64,000 bases of DNA from Cyanobium gracile PCC 6307 (GCF_000316515.1 NC_019675.1:186001-250000); one strand, 5' to 3'; counted from the stretch's first letter, positions 25,839 to 34,659 are shown. Notes: generated by a model not told the origin, from the sequence alone. Numbers and translations: made by a program.

Positions 25839-27196
25839 GAACCGGCCACGACGCTCACCGTATCAGCGATCTGACCGGGCCAGAGACGCCGTTGCTCCAG
25901 CAGCCAGTCGGCGCGGGCCGGATCGATCCGCTCCCCCGGCACCAGCAGCGGGATCCCCGGCGGGTAGGGACAGATCGGTGCCGCCGCCACCCGGCCGGCG
26001 GCCTCCTCCAGGGGGATGGCCTCGGCGGGGCTGCGCCAGGCCGCGCCGATCGGCAGCTCCGGTGCCGCCAGCAGCGGCAGGGGGGGCGGTGTGAACGGGG
26101 GCAGGGGCGGCCCGCCGAGGGCCCGGCGCAGACCCTCCAGCTGGCACGGCAGGCGCCGCTCCGCGGCCCGGGGAGGATTCAGCCCCAGGCAGAAGGTGAG
26201 GGCGCCGGGTTCCGGCAGCTCGGCGATCACCCCCCGATCCAGCAGCCAGGTGTCGGCCTCCAGGCCGTTGATCCCCAGCGGGGCCGTGGCCAGCACCAGG
26301 CGCAGGGGATCGCCGTTGGCGACCAGCGGCAGGCCCAGGGCCTCCAGCCGGCGCCGCAGCCGGCCGGCCCTGGTCACGGCCCGCTGGCGCTGGCGCCGGC
26401 CGGCGGCGGTGGCGCCGTGCTCCAGGGCCGCGGCCGTCGAGGCCAGCAGCAGGGCGCTGGGGCTGGAGGTCTGCAGCCACAGCAGGGCCCGCTCGATGGC
26501 GGCGGGTGCCACCCGTTCGCCCTGGGCCAAGAGGGCGGCGCTCTGGGCCAGGCCGGTGCCGCTCTTCTGGACGGAGAGCACGACCAGATCGGCGCCGGCG
26601 GCCAGGGCCTCGCCGCCCCCGTGGGCCTGGTCCACCAGCACCGGCAGGCCCGCCCGGTGGGCCAGTGCCACCAGGGCCGGCAGATCGGCCGCCAGCCCCT
26701 GGTAGGTGGGATCCACCAGCACCAGGGCCGCCGGGGGGCTGCCGCCATCGGCGGCAGCAGCCCCCAGCACCCGCTCCAGCCGCCGGGGCTCCGGCGGCTG
26801 CCACAGGCCCGTGAGCGGATCGCTGCTGAGGTCAAACAGCAGCGGCTCCAGGCCGCCCAGCACACAGCCGTGCAGCAGGCTTCGGTGCAGGTTGCGGGGC
26901 AGCAGCACCCGGGAGCCCGGCGGGCCGAGGGCGAGCAGGGCCGCCTGCAGCAGCCCCGAGGCCCCGTTCACTCCGAACCAGCAGCGCTCCGCCCCCAGCA
27001 GGGCCGCCGCGCGCCGCTGGGCCTCGGCCACCATGCCCTCCGGCTCCAGCGGTCCCCCGAAGCCGGGCAGTTCGGGCAGATCCCAGCGGCCCGGCGGCTG
27101 GCGCAGCAGGCGCCGCAGGTCGGGGGCCAGGGCCCGGCCGCGGCCATGGGCCGGCAGGTGCAGGGCCAGCGGCGCTGGCCGCCAGAAGGGGCCCAT
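25835..27196 (-). CDS. Orn/Lys/Arg decarboxylase-family PLP protein with altered active-site neighbours
   Basis: About 453 residues of the fold-type I decarboxylase family. Recognisable blocks: FGVNGASGLLQAALLALGPP, VLLPRNLHRSLLHGCVLGGL, ALVLVDPTYQGLAADLPALV, PVLVDQAHGGGEALAAGADL and the PLP-lysine block VVLSVQKSGTGLAQSAALLA. In classical members these read DEAHG and S-x-H-K; here DQAHG and V-Q-K, so the acid beside the cofactor and the His before Lys differ. A C-terminal ~120-residue domain is present. Decarboxylation of arginine or lysine is only a guess. Start MGPFWRPAPL; the ATG lies back to back with that of the ABC1 kinase. Confidence 0.8.
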   Translation of the reverse strand: MGPFWRPAPLALHLPAHGRGRALAPDLRRLLRQPPGRWDLPELPGFGGPLEPEGMVAEAQRRAAALLGAERCWFGVNGASGLLQAALLALGPPGSRVLLPRNLHRSLLHGCVLGGLEPLLFDLSSDPLTGLWQPPEPRRLERVLGAAAADGGSPPAALVLVDPTYQGLAADLPALVALAHRAGLPVLVDQAHGGGEALAAGADLVVLSVQKSGTGLAQSAALLAQGERVAPAAIERALLWLQTSSPSALLLASTAAALEHGATAAGRRQRQRAVTRAGRLRRRLEALGLPLVANGDPLRLVLATAPLGINGLEADTWLLDRGVIAELPEPGALTFCLGLNPPRAAERRLPCQLEGLRRALGGPPLPPFTPPPLPLLAAPELPIGAAWRSPAEAIPLEEAAGRVAAAPICPYPPGIPLLVPGERIDPARADWLLEQRRLWPGQIADTVSVVAGS

Positions 27197-28910
27197 GGAG
27201 CGGGGAACGCAGTTCCTAGAGTCTGGCCATCGATGCGGCAGGACCCTGGCCGAGGACGTCACCCCCACCCCGCGCTACGACCCCAACGCGGACCTGCGCT
27301 GGCTCCTTCTGCGGCCCTGGGTTCTGGTCAGCCGGCTGATCGTGGTGCTGTGGCGCCTGGCGGGGCTGGGTCTGCGGCTGGCGGTCCAGTCCAGCAGCAC
27401 CGACGCCCGGGTGCAGCAGCGGCTCGCCCGCGCCATCCTTGAGACCCTCAACGACCTAGGCCCCTGTTTCATCAAGGTGGGGCAGGCCCTCTCCACCCGT
27501 CCCGACCTGGTGCGGCGCGACTGGCTGGAGGAACTGGCCCGTCTCCAGGACGACCTGCCCCCCTTCCCCCACAAGGTCGCCCTGGCGCTGATCGAGGAGG
27601 AGCTGGGGGCCCCGGCCCACCAGCTGTACGAGGAGTTCCCCGACTACCCGATGGCGGCCGCCAGCCTGGGCCAGGTGTACCGGGCCCGTCTGAGCGAGGG
27701 CCACTGGGTGGCGGTGAAGGTGCAGCGGCCCGACCTGCCCTTCGTGCTGCGCCGCGACCTGGTCATCATCCGCTCGCTGGCGGTCCTGGCGGCCCCGTTC
27801 CTGCCGCTGAATCTGGGCTTCGGGCTCGGGGCGATCATCGATGAGTTCGGCTACACCCTGTTCGAGGAGATCGACTATCGGCGCGAAGCCGATAATGCCG
27901 AACGTTTCGCCACCCTCTTCCAGGACCATCCGGAAGTGACCGTTCCGGCGGTGGTGCGCAGCCTCAGCAGCCGTAGGGTGCTGACCACCAGCTGGATCAA
28001 CGGCACCAAGCTGCAGAGCCGCCGCGAACTGGAGGCCCACCATCTGGATCCGGCGGCCCTGATCCGCACCGGGGTGATCGCCGGCCTGCAGCAGCTGTTG
28101 GAGTTCGGCTACTTCCATGCCGATCCCCACCCCGGCAACCTGTTCGCCCTGCCGGGGAAGACCAACGGCCTGGGCCATGTGGCCTATGTCGACTTCGGCA
28201 TGATGGATTCGCTCAGTGATGCCGACCGGCTCACCCTGACCGGGGCGGTGGTGCATCTGATCAACCGGGATTTCGATGCCCTGGCCAGGGATTTCGTGGC
28301 CCTGGGCTTCCTCAACCCCAGCACCCCCCTGAGACCGATCGTGCCGGCCCTTGAGGAGGTGCTCGGTGGTGCCCTGGGGGAGAACGTGGGCAGCTTCAAC
28401 TTCAAGGCGATCACCGATCGCTTCTCGGAGCTGATGTACGACTACCCCTTCCGGGTGCCGGCCCGCTTCGCCCTGATCATCCGCGCGGTGGTGAGCCAGG
28501 AGGGCCTGGCGATGCGTCTCGACCCCGACTTCCGCATCATCCGGGTGGCCTACCCCTACGTGGCGAAGCGTCTGCTGGCCGGCGACACCGCCGAGATGCG
28601 GGAGAAGCTGCTGGAGGTGATCTTCGATCGTGAGGGGCGCCTGCGGGTGGAGCGGCTGGAGAACCTGCTGGCCGTGGTCGAGAACGGTTCGGCCTCCACC
28701 GATCTGCTGCCGGTGGCCCGCGACGGCCTGCGCCTGCTGCTGGGCAAGGAGGGCACCAGCCTGCGCCAGCGGCTGCTGCTGAGCCTGGTGAGCCACGACC
28801 GGCTGCACACCGATGATCTCCAGGCTCTGCTGGGGCTGGTGCGGCGCACCTTCTCGGCCCGCAAGCTGGCCACCGGCCTGCTGGCCCGTTTGAATCCGCT
28901 GGCCGCCTGA
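27195..28910 (+). CDS. ABC1/UbiB-family atypical kinase
   Basis: Up to 571 residues. Family marks are the KxGQ block LGPCFIKVGQALSTRPDLVR, the Ala-rich loop AAASLGQVYRARL, the ATP-binding strand VAVKVQRPDL, YFHADPHPGNLFAL as catalytic loop and YVDFGMMDSLSD as the DFG equivalent. ABC1 kinases are membrane-associated ATPases/kinases linked to quinone synthesis and, in plastids, to lipid and photoprotection control. The start is uncertain: the only ATG (27195) overlaps the divergent PLP gene's start, and the protein proper seems to begin near AEDVTPTPRYDPN, where only a CTG (27246) is available. TTG-started DUF2339 follows 46 bases later. Confidence 0.87.
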   Translation: MERGTQFLESGHRCGRTLAEDVTPTPRYDPNADLRWLLLRPWVLVSRLIVVLWRLAGLGLRLAVQSSSTDARVQQRLARAILETLNDLGPCFIKVGQALSTRPDLVRRDWLEELARLQDDLPPFPHKVALALIEEELGAPAHQLYEEFPDYPMAAASLGQVYRARLSEGHWVAVKVQRPDLPFVLRRDLVIIRSLAVLAAPFLPLNLGFGLGAIIDEFGYTLFEEIDYRREADNAERFATLFQDHPEVTVPAVVRSLSSRRVLTTSWINGTKLQSRRELEAHHLDPAALIRTGVIAGLQQLLEFGYFHADPHPGNLFALPGKTNGLGHVAYVDFGMMDSLSDADRLTLTGAVVHLINRDFDALARDFVALGFLNPSTPLRPIVPALEEVLGGALGENVGSFNFKAITDRFSELMYDYPFRVPARFALIIRAVVSQEGLAMRLDPDFRIIRVAYPYVAKRLLAGDTAEMREKLLEVIFDREGRLRVERLENLLAVVENGSASTDLLPVARDGLRLLLGKEGTSLRQRLLLSLVSHDRLHTDDLQALLGLVRRTFSARKLATGLLARLNPLAA

Positions 28911-28956
28911 CGCGGGTCGGGCGAAGCTTGGTCGTCCCCCCACATCCGCCGGCCCC

Positions 28957-31911
28957 TTGAACGAGGCGCTACTGCTGATCCTCCTGCCTCTGCTGGCGGC
29001 GGGCTGGATCCTGCAGGTCCGCGCCCTGGAGCGGCGGGTCCGGCGCCTCGAGCAGCAGGCCGCCTCCCTGAGCGAGCGCTTCTTCGCTCTGTCGCTGTGG
29101 AGCGAGGTGCTCCAGAAGCGCCTCGACGGGGACACCGCACCCGAACCGGCCCGGCTCGCCGACGCTGAGGAACTCCCCCCAGCGGCCCCGGAGCTCGAAG
29201 TTGCAGTCGAAGCAGAAGCCAGATCCCAACCCGAGGCCGTACCCCTGGTGGCGGCGGCGGTGGCCACCCCCGCGCTGCGCCCCCCGGCGACCCCCGCGCT
29301 GAGCCCCCCCGCGCCCCGCGCCCCCCGGCCCCGCGGGGCGGGGGGCGGGCCTTGGAAGCGGATCGAGCGGCTGCTGGTGGAGAACTGGAGCGGCCTGCTC
29401 GGCGTGCTCGTGGTGGTGGCCGGGGTCACCTTCCTGACGATCAACGCGGGCCTGCAGCTGGGGCCCCGCGAGCGGTTCCTGCTCACCCTGCTGGCGGGCG
29501 GGGGCCTGGCCCTGCCGTCTGTGCTGTGGGGCCGGCGCCCGCGCTGGCGCGACCTCACCGACGCCATGCGCAGCGGTGGCGGCGCCCTGGTCCTGTTCGC
29601 CTGCGCCGCCGGCGGCGGTCTGCCCCAGCTCGGGCTCCAGTGGATCGATGACCCATTCACGGCCCTGGCCCTGCTGGCCGCGGGCGTGGCCGCCAACCTG
29701 GCCCTGGCCGCCATCGCCCGCACCGCCGCCATCGCCTCCCTGCACGTGGCCGTGAGCCTGGTGCCCCTGGCCATCGGTCCCCAGGGCGGGCCTGCCCTGG
29801 CCATCGCCGGCGCCATTGCCCTGGTGGGCTCCGAGCTGCCCCTGCGGCACTGCTGGCCGAGGCACCGGCTCGTGGTCAGCTGGGTGTTCAGCGCCTTCCA
29901 GGTGGTCTGGTTCCTGCGCAACGGCCCCGCCCTGGCGGCCTCCCCCGCCCTGGCCGCAGGTGCTGTCCTGGCGGCGGTGTTGGTGTTCGGCCCGGGGCTG
30001 CTGCGGCTGCACCTCCCTGGGGTCGCGCCTCCCCGGCTGCAGGCCGTGCCGGCGGCCCTGCTGCTCAGCCAGTGGGGCGGCCTCGGCCTGGCCTTGCTGC
30101 TTTATCCACCGGCGGCGGCCGTCCGCGCCGGGGCCCTGGCGGCCGCCGCCGCTGCAGCCCTGCTGCTGGGCCAGGGCGCCCGGCGACGGGGACCGCGCTG
30201 GCTGGCCCTGGGCGATGGCCTGGTGGGCCAGACCCTGGTGCTGGCGGCCCTGCTGAGCCTGGCCTCGCTGATCGCCGACGGGCCATTGCTGGCCGGGGTG
30301 GTGCTGCTGGAGTCACTGCTGTTCCTGGCGATCGCCGTGCGGGAGGGCTCCAGACCCCTGGGCCGCGTCGGCTGGTGGCTCAGCGCCGCCGCCGGCGTGG
30401 TGCTGGCCCTGAGCGGGCTGGGGGCCGCGCTGTTGCGCGGCGACACGGTGAACCAGCTGCAGACCGGGGCGGTGCTGACGGTCGGGGCGGGCCTGACGGC
30501 GGGGATGCAGGTGCTGCTGCAGCGCCGCGGTGTGCCGCTGCCCCTGCCGCCCCTGCTGGGCTGGCTGGCGGGGGGCCTGGTCGCGGTGGGCACCGCCCTG
30601 GTGGTGCCGGAGGACTGGCGTTCGGCCCTGAGCCTGGTGGTGATGGGCGCCTTCCTGGTGGCGGCACGCCGCTGGCGTCCCCCCGGCCTGCTGGGCGGCA
30701 TCACGGCGGCGATCGCCCTGGCCCATGCCGCCGGCTGGCTGACCCTGCTGGCCCAGGCCTCCTGGCCGCCGCTGCCCCTGCTGGCCCGCCTGCTCCCTAT
30801 GGGGGTCCTGGCCCTGCTGCTGACGGCCTGTGCTGGCGGCGGCCGACTGCAGGGCCTGGGGCTGGCGCTGCTGGGTGTCGATGCCGGCCTGGGTGTGCTG
30901 TGGCTGCTCGAGCCGCTCTCGCCACTGCTGCCGGGGGCGGCCTGGCTGCTGCTGTCCGCCGGGGCCCTGGCCGGGACCCGCTGGCTGCGGGGGGGCGCCC
31001 TGCGGGTGGGTCTGGGGCTCTCCCTGGCCTACCTGGCCGCCTTCGGCGCCTCCTTCCTGGTGGTGATCGGACCCAGCCAGGAGCTGGTGACGCTCGGGGT
31101 CCTGCAGGTGCGCGGCCGCCTGCTGATCGAGCTGCTGGCGATCGCCGTCGGCCTCCACGGCTGGTTCTTCCGGGCGGGGCCGGAGCTGGCACGGCTCCCC
31201 AGCTGGAAGGCGGTGCAGCCCTGCTTCCTCGAGGGCTCCCTGATCGGGGTGATGGTGCTGCTGCAGGGGGAGATCAGCGCCCCCTGGCGAGCCGTCGCCT
31301 GGACGCTGCTGGCCCTGCTCCTGGTCTGGCCGGCCCTGGTGCGGCGTTTCGCCATCCGGCTGCAGGTCTACGGGGTGATCGTCTACTGGTTGGCGGTGGC
31401 GACGCTGCTGGTCGGCCTCAGCATCGGCCTGCCGACTTTCCCCGCCGCCACCGGAGCGGCCCAGACCGCCGGGCTGGTGGCGATCGCTCTGCAGACGGCC
31501 TTCGTCCTGGCCTGTCGCCGCTGGCTCGACCTCGAACGGCTGGCCGATCCGGGCGGGTGGCCGCCCCTGGCCTGGGTCGGCGGGCGGGTGGCGCGCCGCC
31601 GCAACCTCTTGCTCGGCCATCCCCTGTTCATCGCCGTGGCTGTGGTGCTGGCCAGCGGCTACGACCGGGCCCTGCTGACCCTGCTCTGGACGGCCCAGGC
31701 CCTGGCCGTCTACCTGCTGGGGGTGGTGCTGCGGGAGCCCCAGTTCCGCCAGGTGGCCCTGGTGGGGCTGGGGGCCTGCCTGCTGCGGCTGCTGTCCATC
31801 GACATGGCCCAGGCCGACCTGGGGCTGCGGGGGCTGGTGTTCGTCGGCGTCGGGCTGCTGCTGCTGGCCCTGAATGCCCTGGTCCATCGCTTCCGCAGCC
31901 GGTTCCGCTGA
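28957..31911 (+). CDS. DUF2339 large membrane protein
   Basis: 984 residues from a TTG. It opens with an N-terminal helix (LLLILLPLLAAGWILQVRAL), a coiled coil (ERRVRRLEQQAASLSERFFA) and a Pro/Ala/Glu-rich linker to about residue 125. The block WKRIERLLVENWSGLLGVLV is the start of the DUF2339 core, and roughly 25 further membrane helices run to the end. DUF2339 proteins have no assigned role; their size and layout suggest an inner-membrane scaffold, channel or polymer-handling protein. It is likely co-directional with the ABC1 kinase upstream. A frame-shifted parallel frame here is a GC artefact. Confidence 0.85.
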   Translation: MNEALLLILLPLLAAGWILQVRALERRVRRLEQQAASLSERFFALSLWSEVLQKRLDGDTAPEPARLADAEELPPAAPELEVAVEAEARSQPEAVPLVAAAVATPALRPPATPALSPPAPRAPRPRGAGGGPWKRIERLLVENWSGLLGVLVVVAGVTFLTINAGLQLGPRERFLLTLLAGGGLALPSVLWGRRPRWRDLTDAMRSGGGALVLFACAAGGGLPQLGLQWIDDPFTALALLAAGVAANLALAAIARTAAIASLHVAVSLVPLAIGPQGGPALAIAGAIALVGSELPLRHCWPRHRLVVSWVFSAFQVVWFLRNGPALAASPALAAGAVLAAVLVFGPGLLRLHLPGVAPPRLQAVPAALLLSQWGGLGLALLLYPPAAAVRAGALAAAAAAALLLGQGARRRGPRWLALGDGLVGQTLVLAALLSLASLIADGPLLAGVVLLESLLFLAIAVREGSRPLGRVGWWLSAAAGVVLALSGLGAALLRGDTVNQLQTGAVLTVGAGLTAGMQVLLQRRGVPLPLPPLLGWLAGGLVAVGTALVVPEDWRSALSLVVMGAFLVAARRWRPPGLLGGITAAIALAHAAGWLTLLAQASWPPLPLLARLLPMGVLALLLTACAGGGRLQGLGLALLGVDAGLGVLWLLEPLSPLLPGAAWLLLSAGALAGTRWLRGGALRVGLGLSLAYLAAFGASFLVVIGPSQELVTLGVLQVRGRLLIELLAIAVGLHGWFFRAGPELARLPSWKAVQPCFLEGSLIGVMVLLQGEISAPWRAVAWTLLALLLVWPALVRRFAIRLQVYGVIVYWLAVATLLVGLSIGLPTFPAATGAAQTAGLVAIALQTAFVLACRRWLDLERLADPGGWPPLAWVGGRVARRRNLLLGHPLFIAVAVVLASGYDRALLTLLWTAQALAVYLLGVVLREPQFRQVALVGLGACLLRLLSIDMAQADLGLRGLVFVGVGLLLLALNALVHRFRSRFR

Positions 31912-31991
31912 GGGGTTCCGTCGGCGGCTTCCTCTGATGGGACGGCTTCGGCGCCTAGGGTCGGGCGCGATCGCCCGTCCCCATCCCCGCC

Positions 31992-32480
31992 GTGTCCCTG
32001 CTGCTGGCCGCCCTCGACGCTGCTCCCGTGACCCTCCGGCAGGCGGGGCTGGACCAGGCCAGCGGCGCCTACGGCGATCTCGACGCCATGGAGATCCTGC
32101 TGGAGTACGCCCCGCTCACCTATCCGCCCTACATGCTGGCCGGCATCGGCCTGGCCATGGCCGTCCTGTGCGGGCTCACGTTCGCCCGGATGATCCAGAA
32201 CCGGCTGGAGGGCTGGAAGCAGGACCGGCTGGCCCTGCTGCCGATCGCCAACCTGGAGACGACCATGCCTTACGCGGGCCTGGTGATCGGGGTGACCCTG
32301 TTCATCGGCGCCAGCCTGCAGGTGTTCGGCTTCGCCGCCGGTGCCGCCCTGCTGGTGGCCTTCGTCTTGTCGCTGCTCACCGGCGGTGCCCTGTGGGTGC
32401 AGCTGGAGCGGCTGATGGCCCAGGTGCAGGACGGCACCTTCAGCGCCGTGGACTTCGACAATTTCGACCAGTTCTTCTGA
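31992..32480 (+). CDS. Cyanobacterial membrane protein, unknown
   Basis: 162 residues from a GTG. Three hydrophobic segments are visible: YMLAGIGLAMAVLCGLTFAR near 50, YAGLVIGVTLFIGASLQVFG near 98 and ALLVAFVLSLLTGGALWVQL near 120. Between the first two is a charged loop (MIQNRLEGWKQDRLALLPIA). The acidic, Phe/Asp-rich end (FSAVDFDNFDQFF) is distinctive and would make a good search handle. I do not recognise a named family. It is followed, after about 120 bases, by a small conserved-looking protein. Confidence 0.7.
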   Translation: MSLLLAALDAAPVTLRQAGLDQASGAYGDLDAMEILLEYAPLTYPPYMLAGIGLAMAVLCGLTFARMIQNRLEGWKQDRLALLPIANLETTMPYAGLVIGVTLFIGASLQVFGFAAGAALLVAFVLSLLTGGALWVQLERLMAQVQDGTFSAVDFDNFDQFF

Positions 32481-32599
32481 GCCCGGTGCAGGGAAGGGTT
32501 CTGGGCTTGATGGGAAGCCCGGTACGGATAGCCGCTCCGAGGGCCTCTGCCCGCCCGCCGGCAACTGCTCGTAATGTTCTGAAACAACGCAAGCAGGAC

Positions 32600-32779
32600 A
32601 TGCAGGCCTCTCTTTCCCTCAACCGCCAGTTCTCGATCGCCGTCCACTCCCGCGCCATCGACAGCTGCAACGACATCGAGGAACTCCGCAAGGTCGCCAA
32701 GACCCTCCTTTCCGCCTGGCAGCACCAGGCCGAGTTCAGCGAGCACTACGGCGCACAGCTGCTCGGCATCCGCAAGTAG
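32600..32779 (+). CDS. Small helical protein conserved in picocyanobacteria-like form
   Basis: 59 residues: MQASLSLNRQFSIAVHSRAI, DSCNDIEELRKVAKTLLSAW and QHQAEFSEHYGAQLLGIRK. It reads as two amphipathic helices with no membrane segment. The composition is unlike background GC noise, and it resembles short uncharacterised proteins I associate with Synechococcus and Prochlorococcus, though I cannot name it. A TAATGT hexamer at about 32573-32578 could be a -10 element. The gene stands alone, with a convergent small membrane gene after 28 bases. Confidence 0.7.
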   Translation: MQASLSLNRQFSIAVHSRAIDSCNDIEELRKVAKTLLSAWQHQAEFSEHYGAQLLGIRK

Positions 32780-32807
32780 GCCGAGGAGTTCCGCCCGTTC
32801 AGGGCAC

Positions 32808-33044
32808 TCAGGTTCCACTGTTCCCGTCTTCGGAGCTGCCGGCGCCCCTTCGGCGCCACAGCTTCAGGCCGACGCCGCCCCAGAGCAGGCTCCACAGCAG
32901 GAAGGTGATCAGGGTTCCCGTCTGGCCCCCGTCCAGGTCGTAGACCCCGGCACCGATCAGGCCGGCATCGATCAGCGAGCCGCCCACACCCCAGCCCAGC
33001 ACCCATAGCGCCACCAGGGCGACGGCTGTTGCCTGCTCCTTCAT
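32808..33044 (-). CDS. Small two-helix membrane protein
   Basis: 78 residues from MKEQATAVALVALWVLGWGV. The first helix (TAVALVALWVLGWGVGGSLI) leads to DAGLIGAGVYDLDGGQTGT, then a second helix (LITFLLWSLLWGGVGLKLWR) and a basic/acidic tail. The open frame extends 33 codons upstream, but that part overlaps the RRM promoter region and is less convincing. Function is unknown. It is divergent from the RRM gene. Confidence 0.6.
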   Translation of the reverse strand: MKEQATAVALVALWVLGWGVGGSLIDAGLIGAGVYDLDGGQTGTLITFLLWSLLWGGVGLKLWRRRGAGSSEDGNSGT

Positions 33045-33182
33045 CGGTTCGGCCTGCGCTGGGGCCCAGCCTGCCAGCCCAGCCAGGCTGTACGCTTCTG
33101 TTGATTCAAAGATTTCTCTTCGGCGAGTGGCAACGTCCAGCAAGGGCTATCGACGAATCGGTTCATAATTGTTTCCCTGTTC

Positions 33183-33473
33183 ATGACGATTTACGTTGGA
33201 AATCTCTCCTTCGATGCGGAGGTGGATGACCTCAACCATCTGTTTGCGCAATATGGAGCGCTGCGTAACTGCAGCCTGCCCCTCGACCGGGAAACCGGCC
33301 GCAAGCGCGGCTTCGCCTTCGTGGAAATGGCCAACGAGGCCGACGAAACCAAGGCCATCGACGACCTTCAGGACGTCGAGTGGATGGGGCGGATGATCCG
33401 GGTCAACAAGGCCCAGCCCCGCACCGGTGGTGGTGGCGGCGGTGGCGCCGGTGGCGGCCGCGCCCGCTACTGA
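33183..33473 (+). CDS. RRM-type RNA-binding protein (Rbp) with glycine-rich tail
   Basis: 96 residues. One RNA-recognition motif with RNP2 IYVGNLSF at residue 3 and RNP1 KRGFAFVEM near residue 41, then a Gly-rich tail ending GGGRARY. This is the cyanobacterial Rbp family, usually cold-induced and linked to RNA stability and localisation of photosystem mRNAs to thylakoids. CATAAT at about 33164-33169 may be its -10 element, implying a very short leader, though no matching -35 is clear. A strong terminator follows 20 bases after the stop. Confidence 0.93.
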   Translation: MTIYVGNLSFDAEVDDLNHLFAQYGALRNCSLPLDRETGRKRGFAFVEMANEADETKAIDDLQDVEWMGRMIRVNKAQPRTGGGGGGGAGGGRARY

Positions 33474-33493
33474 TCCCTTCCGAAACCCTCGGC

Positions 33494-33517
33494 AGCCCCC
33501 GGAAACGGGGGCTTTTT
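33494..33517 (+). terminator. Rho-independent terminator after the RRM gene
   Basis: A perfect 7-bp stem (AGCCCCC at 33494-33500 with GGGGGCT at 33507-33513) extended by one G-C pair and closed by a GAAA tetraloop, followed by a run of five T. It ends transcription from the RRM gene and separates it from the convergent sigma factor. Confidence 0.88.
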
Positions 33518-33562
33518 CATGGCCGAGGCTCTGGCCTTGCCTCCGGCCGTGCCCCCTGGGGC

Positions 33563-34570
33563 TCAGGCCACCAGGTAGGCCTCCAGGGAGCGTGAGTGGT
33601 GGCGGATGCCTTCGAGGGCGCGCCGCTCCAGGTTGCGGGTCTTGTCCCGGCTCATGCCCAGGGTGCGGGCGATGCCGGTGAGGCTCATCGGCTCCTCGCC
33701 GTCGATGCCGTAGCGCATCTTCAGCACCCGCCCCTGCAGTTCCGGCAGCTGCTCCAGCAGCGCCCGCAGGTCCCCCTTGAGGCATTCGCCGTCCACCAGA
33801 TCGGCGGGCAGCAGGTCGTCGCCGGCCAGCAGATCCAGCAGCTCGGTGTCCTCACCGTCGCCCACCTTCGTCTCCAGGCTCACCGGCTGGCGGGCGCGGC
33901 ACAGGAGGTCCTTCACCTCCTCCTCGGGCAGTTCCACCGCCAGGGCCAGTTCGCTCAGGGTGGGGGTGCGTCCCAGCTCCTGGCTGAGCTCCCTTTGGCC
34001 CTTCTTGAGCTTGTTGAGGGTTTCGGTGATGTGGATCGGCAGGCGGATCGTGCGGCTCTTTTCGGCGATCGCCCGGGTGATGCCCTGGCGGATCCACCAG
34101 TAGGCGTAGGTGGAGAACTTGTAGCCGCGGGTGGGATCGAACTTCTCGACGCCCCGCACCAGGCCGATGGTGCCCTCCTGGATCAGGTCCAGGAGCTCCA
34201 TGTTCCGCTTGGTGTACTTCTTGGCGACGCTCACCACCAGGCGCAGGTTGGCGGCCACCATGCGCTCCTTGGCGCGGCGGCCGGCGTGCAGGCGCTTGCG
34301 CAGCAGGGCCGGGGTGAGACCCGCCTCGGCGGCCAGCAGCTCGGGGCTGGGCTCCTCACCACCGGAGCGCAGGGTGAGCTCCTCGCGCAGCTCCTCGAGG
34401 ACCATCAGCTCCTGCACCTGGCGGCCCAGGGTGATCTCCTGCTCATGGCTGAGCAGGGGCACACGGCCGATGTCCCGCAGGTAGGAACGCAGCGAATCGC
34501 CGGTGGGGACCAGCAGGGACGCGGAAGCAGCCGTAACCGTGGAAGCAGCCGTGACGGTGATCGAAGGCAT
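33563..34570 (-). CDS. Group 2 RNA polymerase sigma factor
   Basis: 335 residues of the sigma70 family without region 1.1. Region 1.2: DSLRSYLRDIGRVPLLSHEQ. Region 2: LRLVVSVAKKYTKRNMELLD, LIQEGTIGLVRGVEKFDPTR, and 2.4 KFSTYAYWWIRQGITRAIAE. Region 3 follows, then region 4.2 MSLTGIARTLGMSRDKTRNL. The size and lack of region 1.1 mark a group 2 factor (SigB/SigC/SigD/SigE type), which steer stress, light or carbon responses in cyanobacteria. The N-terminal 25 residues are Thr/Ala/Val-rich. A ribosome site AAGGGA lies just ahead of the ATG, and a perfect palindrome precedes that. Confidence 0.93.
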   Translation of the reverse strand: MPSITVTAASTVTAASASLLVPTGDSLRSYLRDIGRVPLLSHEQEITLGRQVQELMVLEELREELTLRSGGEEPSPELLAAEAGLTPALLRKRLHAGRRAKERMVAANLRLVVSVAKKYTKRNMELLDLIQEGTIGLVRGVEKFDPTRGYKFSTYAYWWIRQGITRAIAEKSRTIRLPIHITETLNKLKKGQRELSQELGRTPTLSELALAVELPEEEVKDLLCRARQPVSLETKVGDGEDTELLDLLAGDDLLPADLVDGECLKGDLRALLEQLPELQGRVLKMRYGIDGEEPMSLTGIARTLGMSRDKTRNLERRALEGIRHHSRSLEAYLVA

Positions 34571-34579
34571 CGTCCCTTG

Positions 34580-34603
34580 TTACGAAACCGTTTGGTTTCG
34601 TAA
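34580..34603 (-). promoter_or_regulatory. Perfect 10-bp inverted repeat in the sigma-factor leader
   Basis: Arms TTACGAAACC (34580-34589) and GGTTTCGTAA (34594-34603) enclose GTTT. The repeat lies 9 bases upstream of the sigma-factor ATG, with the ribosome site in between, and abuts a TAGATT -10-like hexamer (34603-34608, minus strand). The transcript would therefore start inside or next to it. It could be an operator overlapping the start site, or an RNA hairpin next to the ribosome site. There is no T-run, so it is not a terminator. Confidence 0.7.
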
Positions 34604-34659
34604 ATCTACCATCACTTCGCGGACTCGCTCCGACCTGGAGCGGTGCCCACAATGGAGCC

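Noticed and set aside
27456-29921. Long minus-strand frame antisense to the ABC1 kinase and DUF2339 genes
   Set aside because: Gln/His/Arg-rich composition typical of antisense frames of GC-rich genes.
30072-31937. Second plus-strand frame inside the DUF2339 gene
   Set aside because: Gly/Ala/Arg-rich frame-shifted reading of a membrane protein; no motif.
32503-32520. Short hairpin GGGCTT...AAGCCC after the small membrane gene
   Set aside because: Only 6 bp and no T-run, so not called a terminator.
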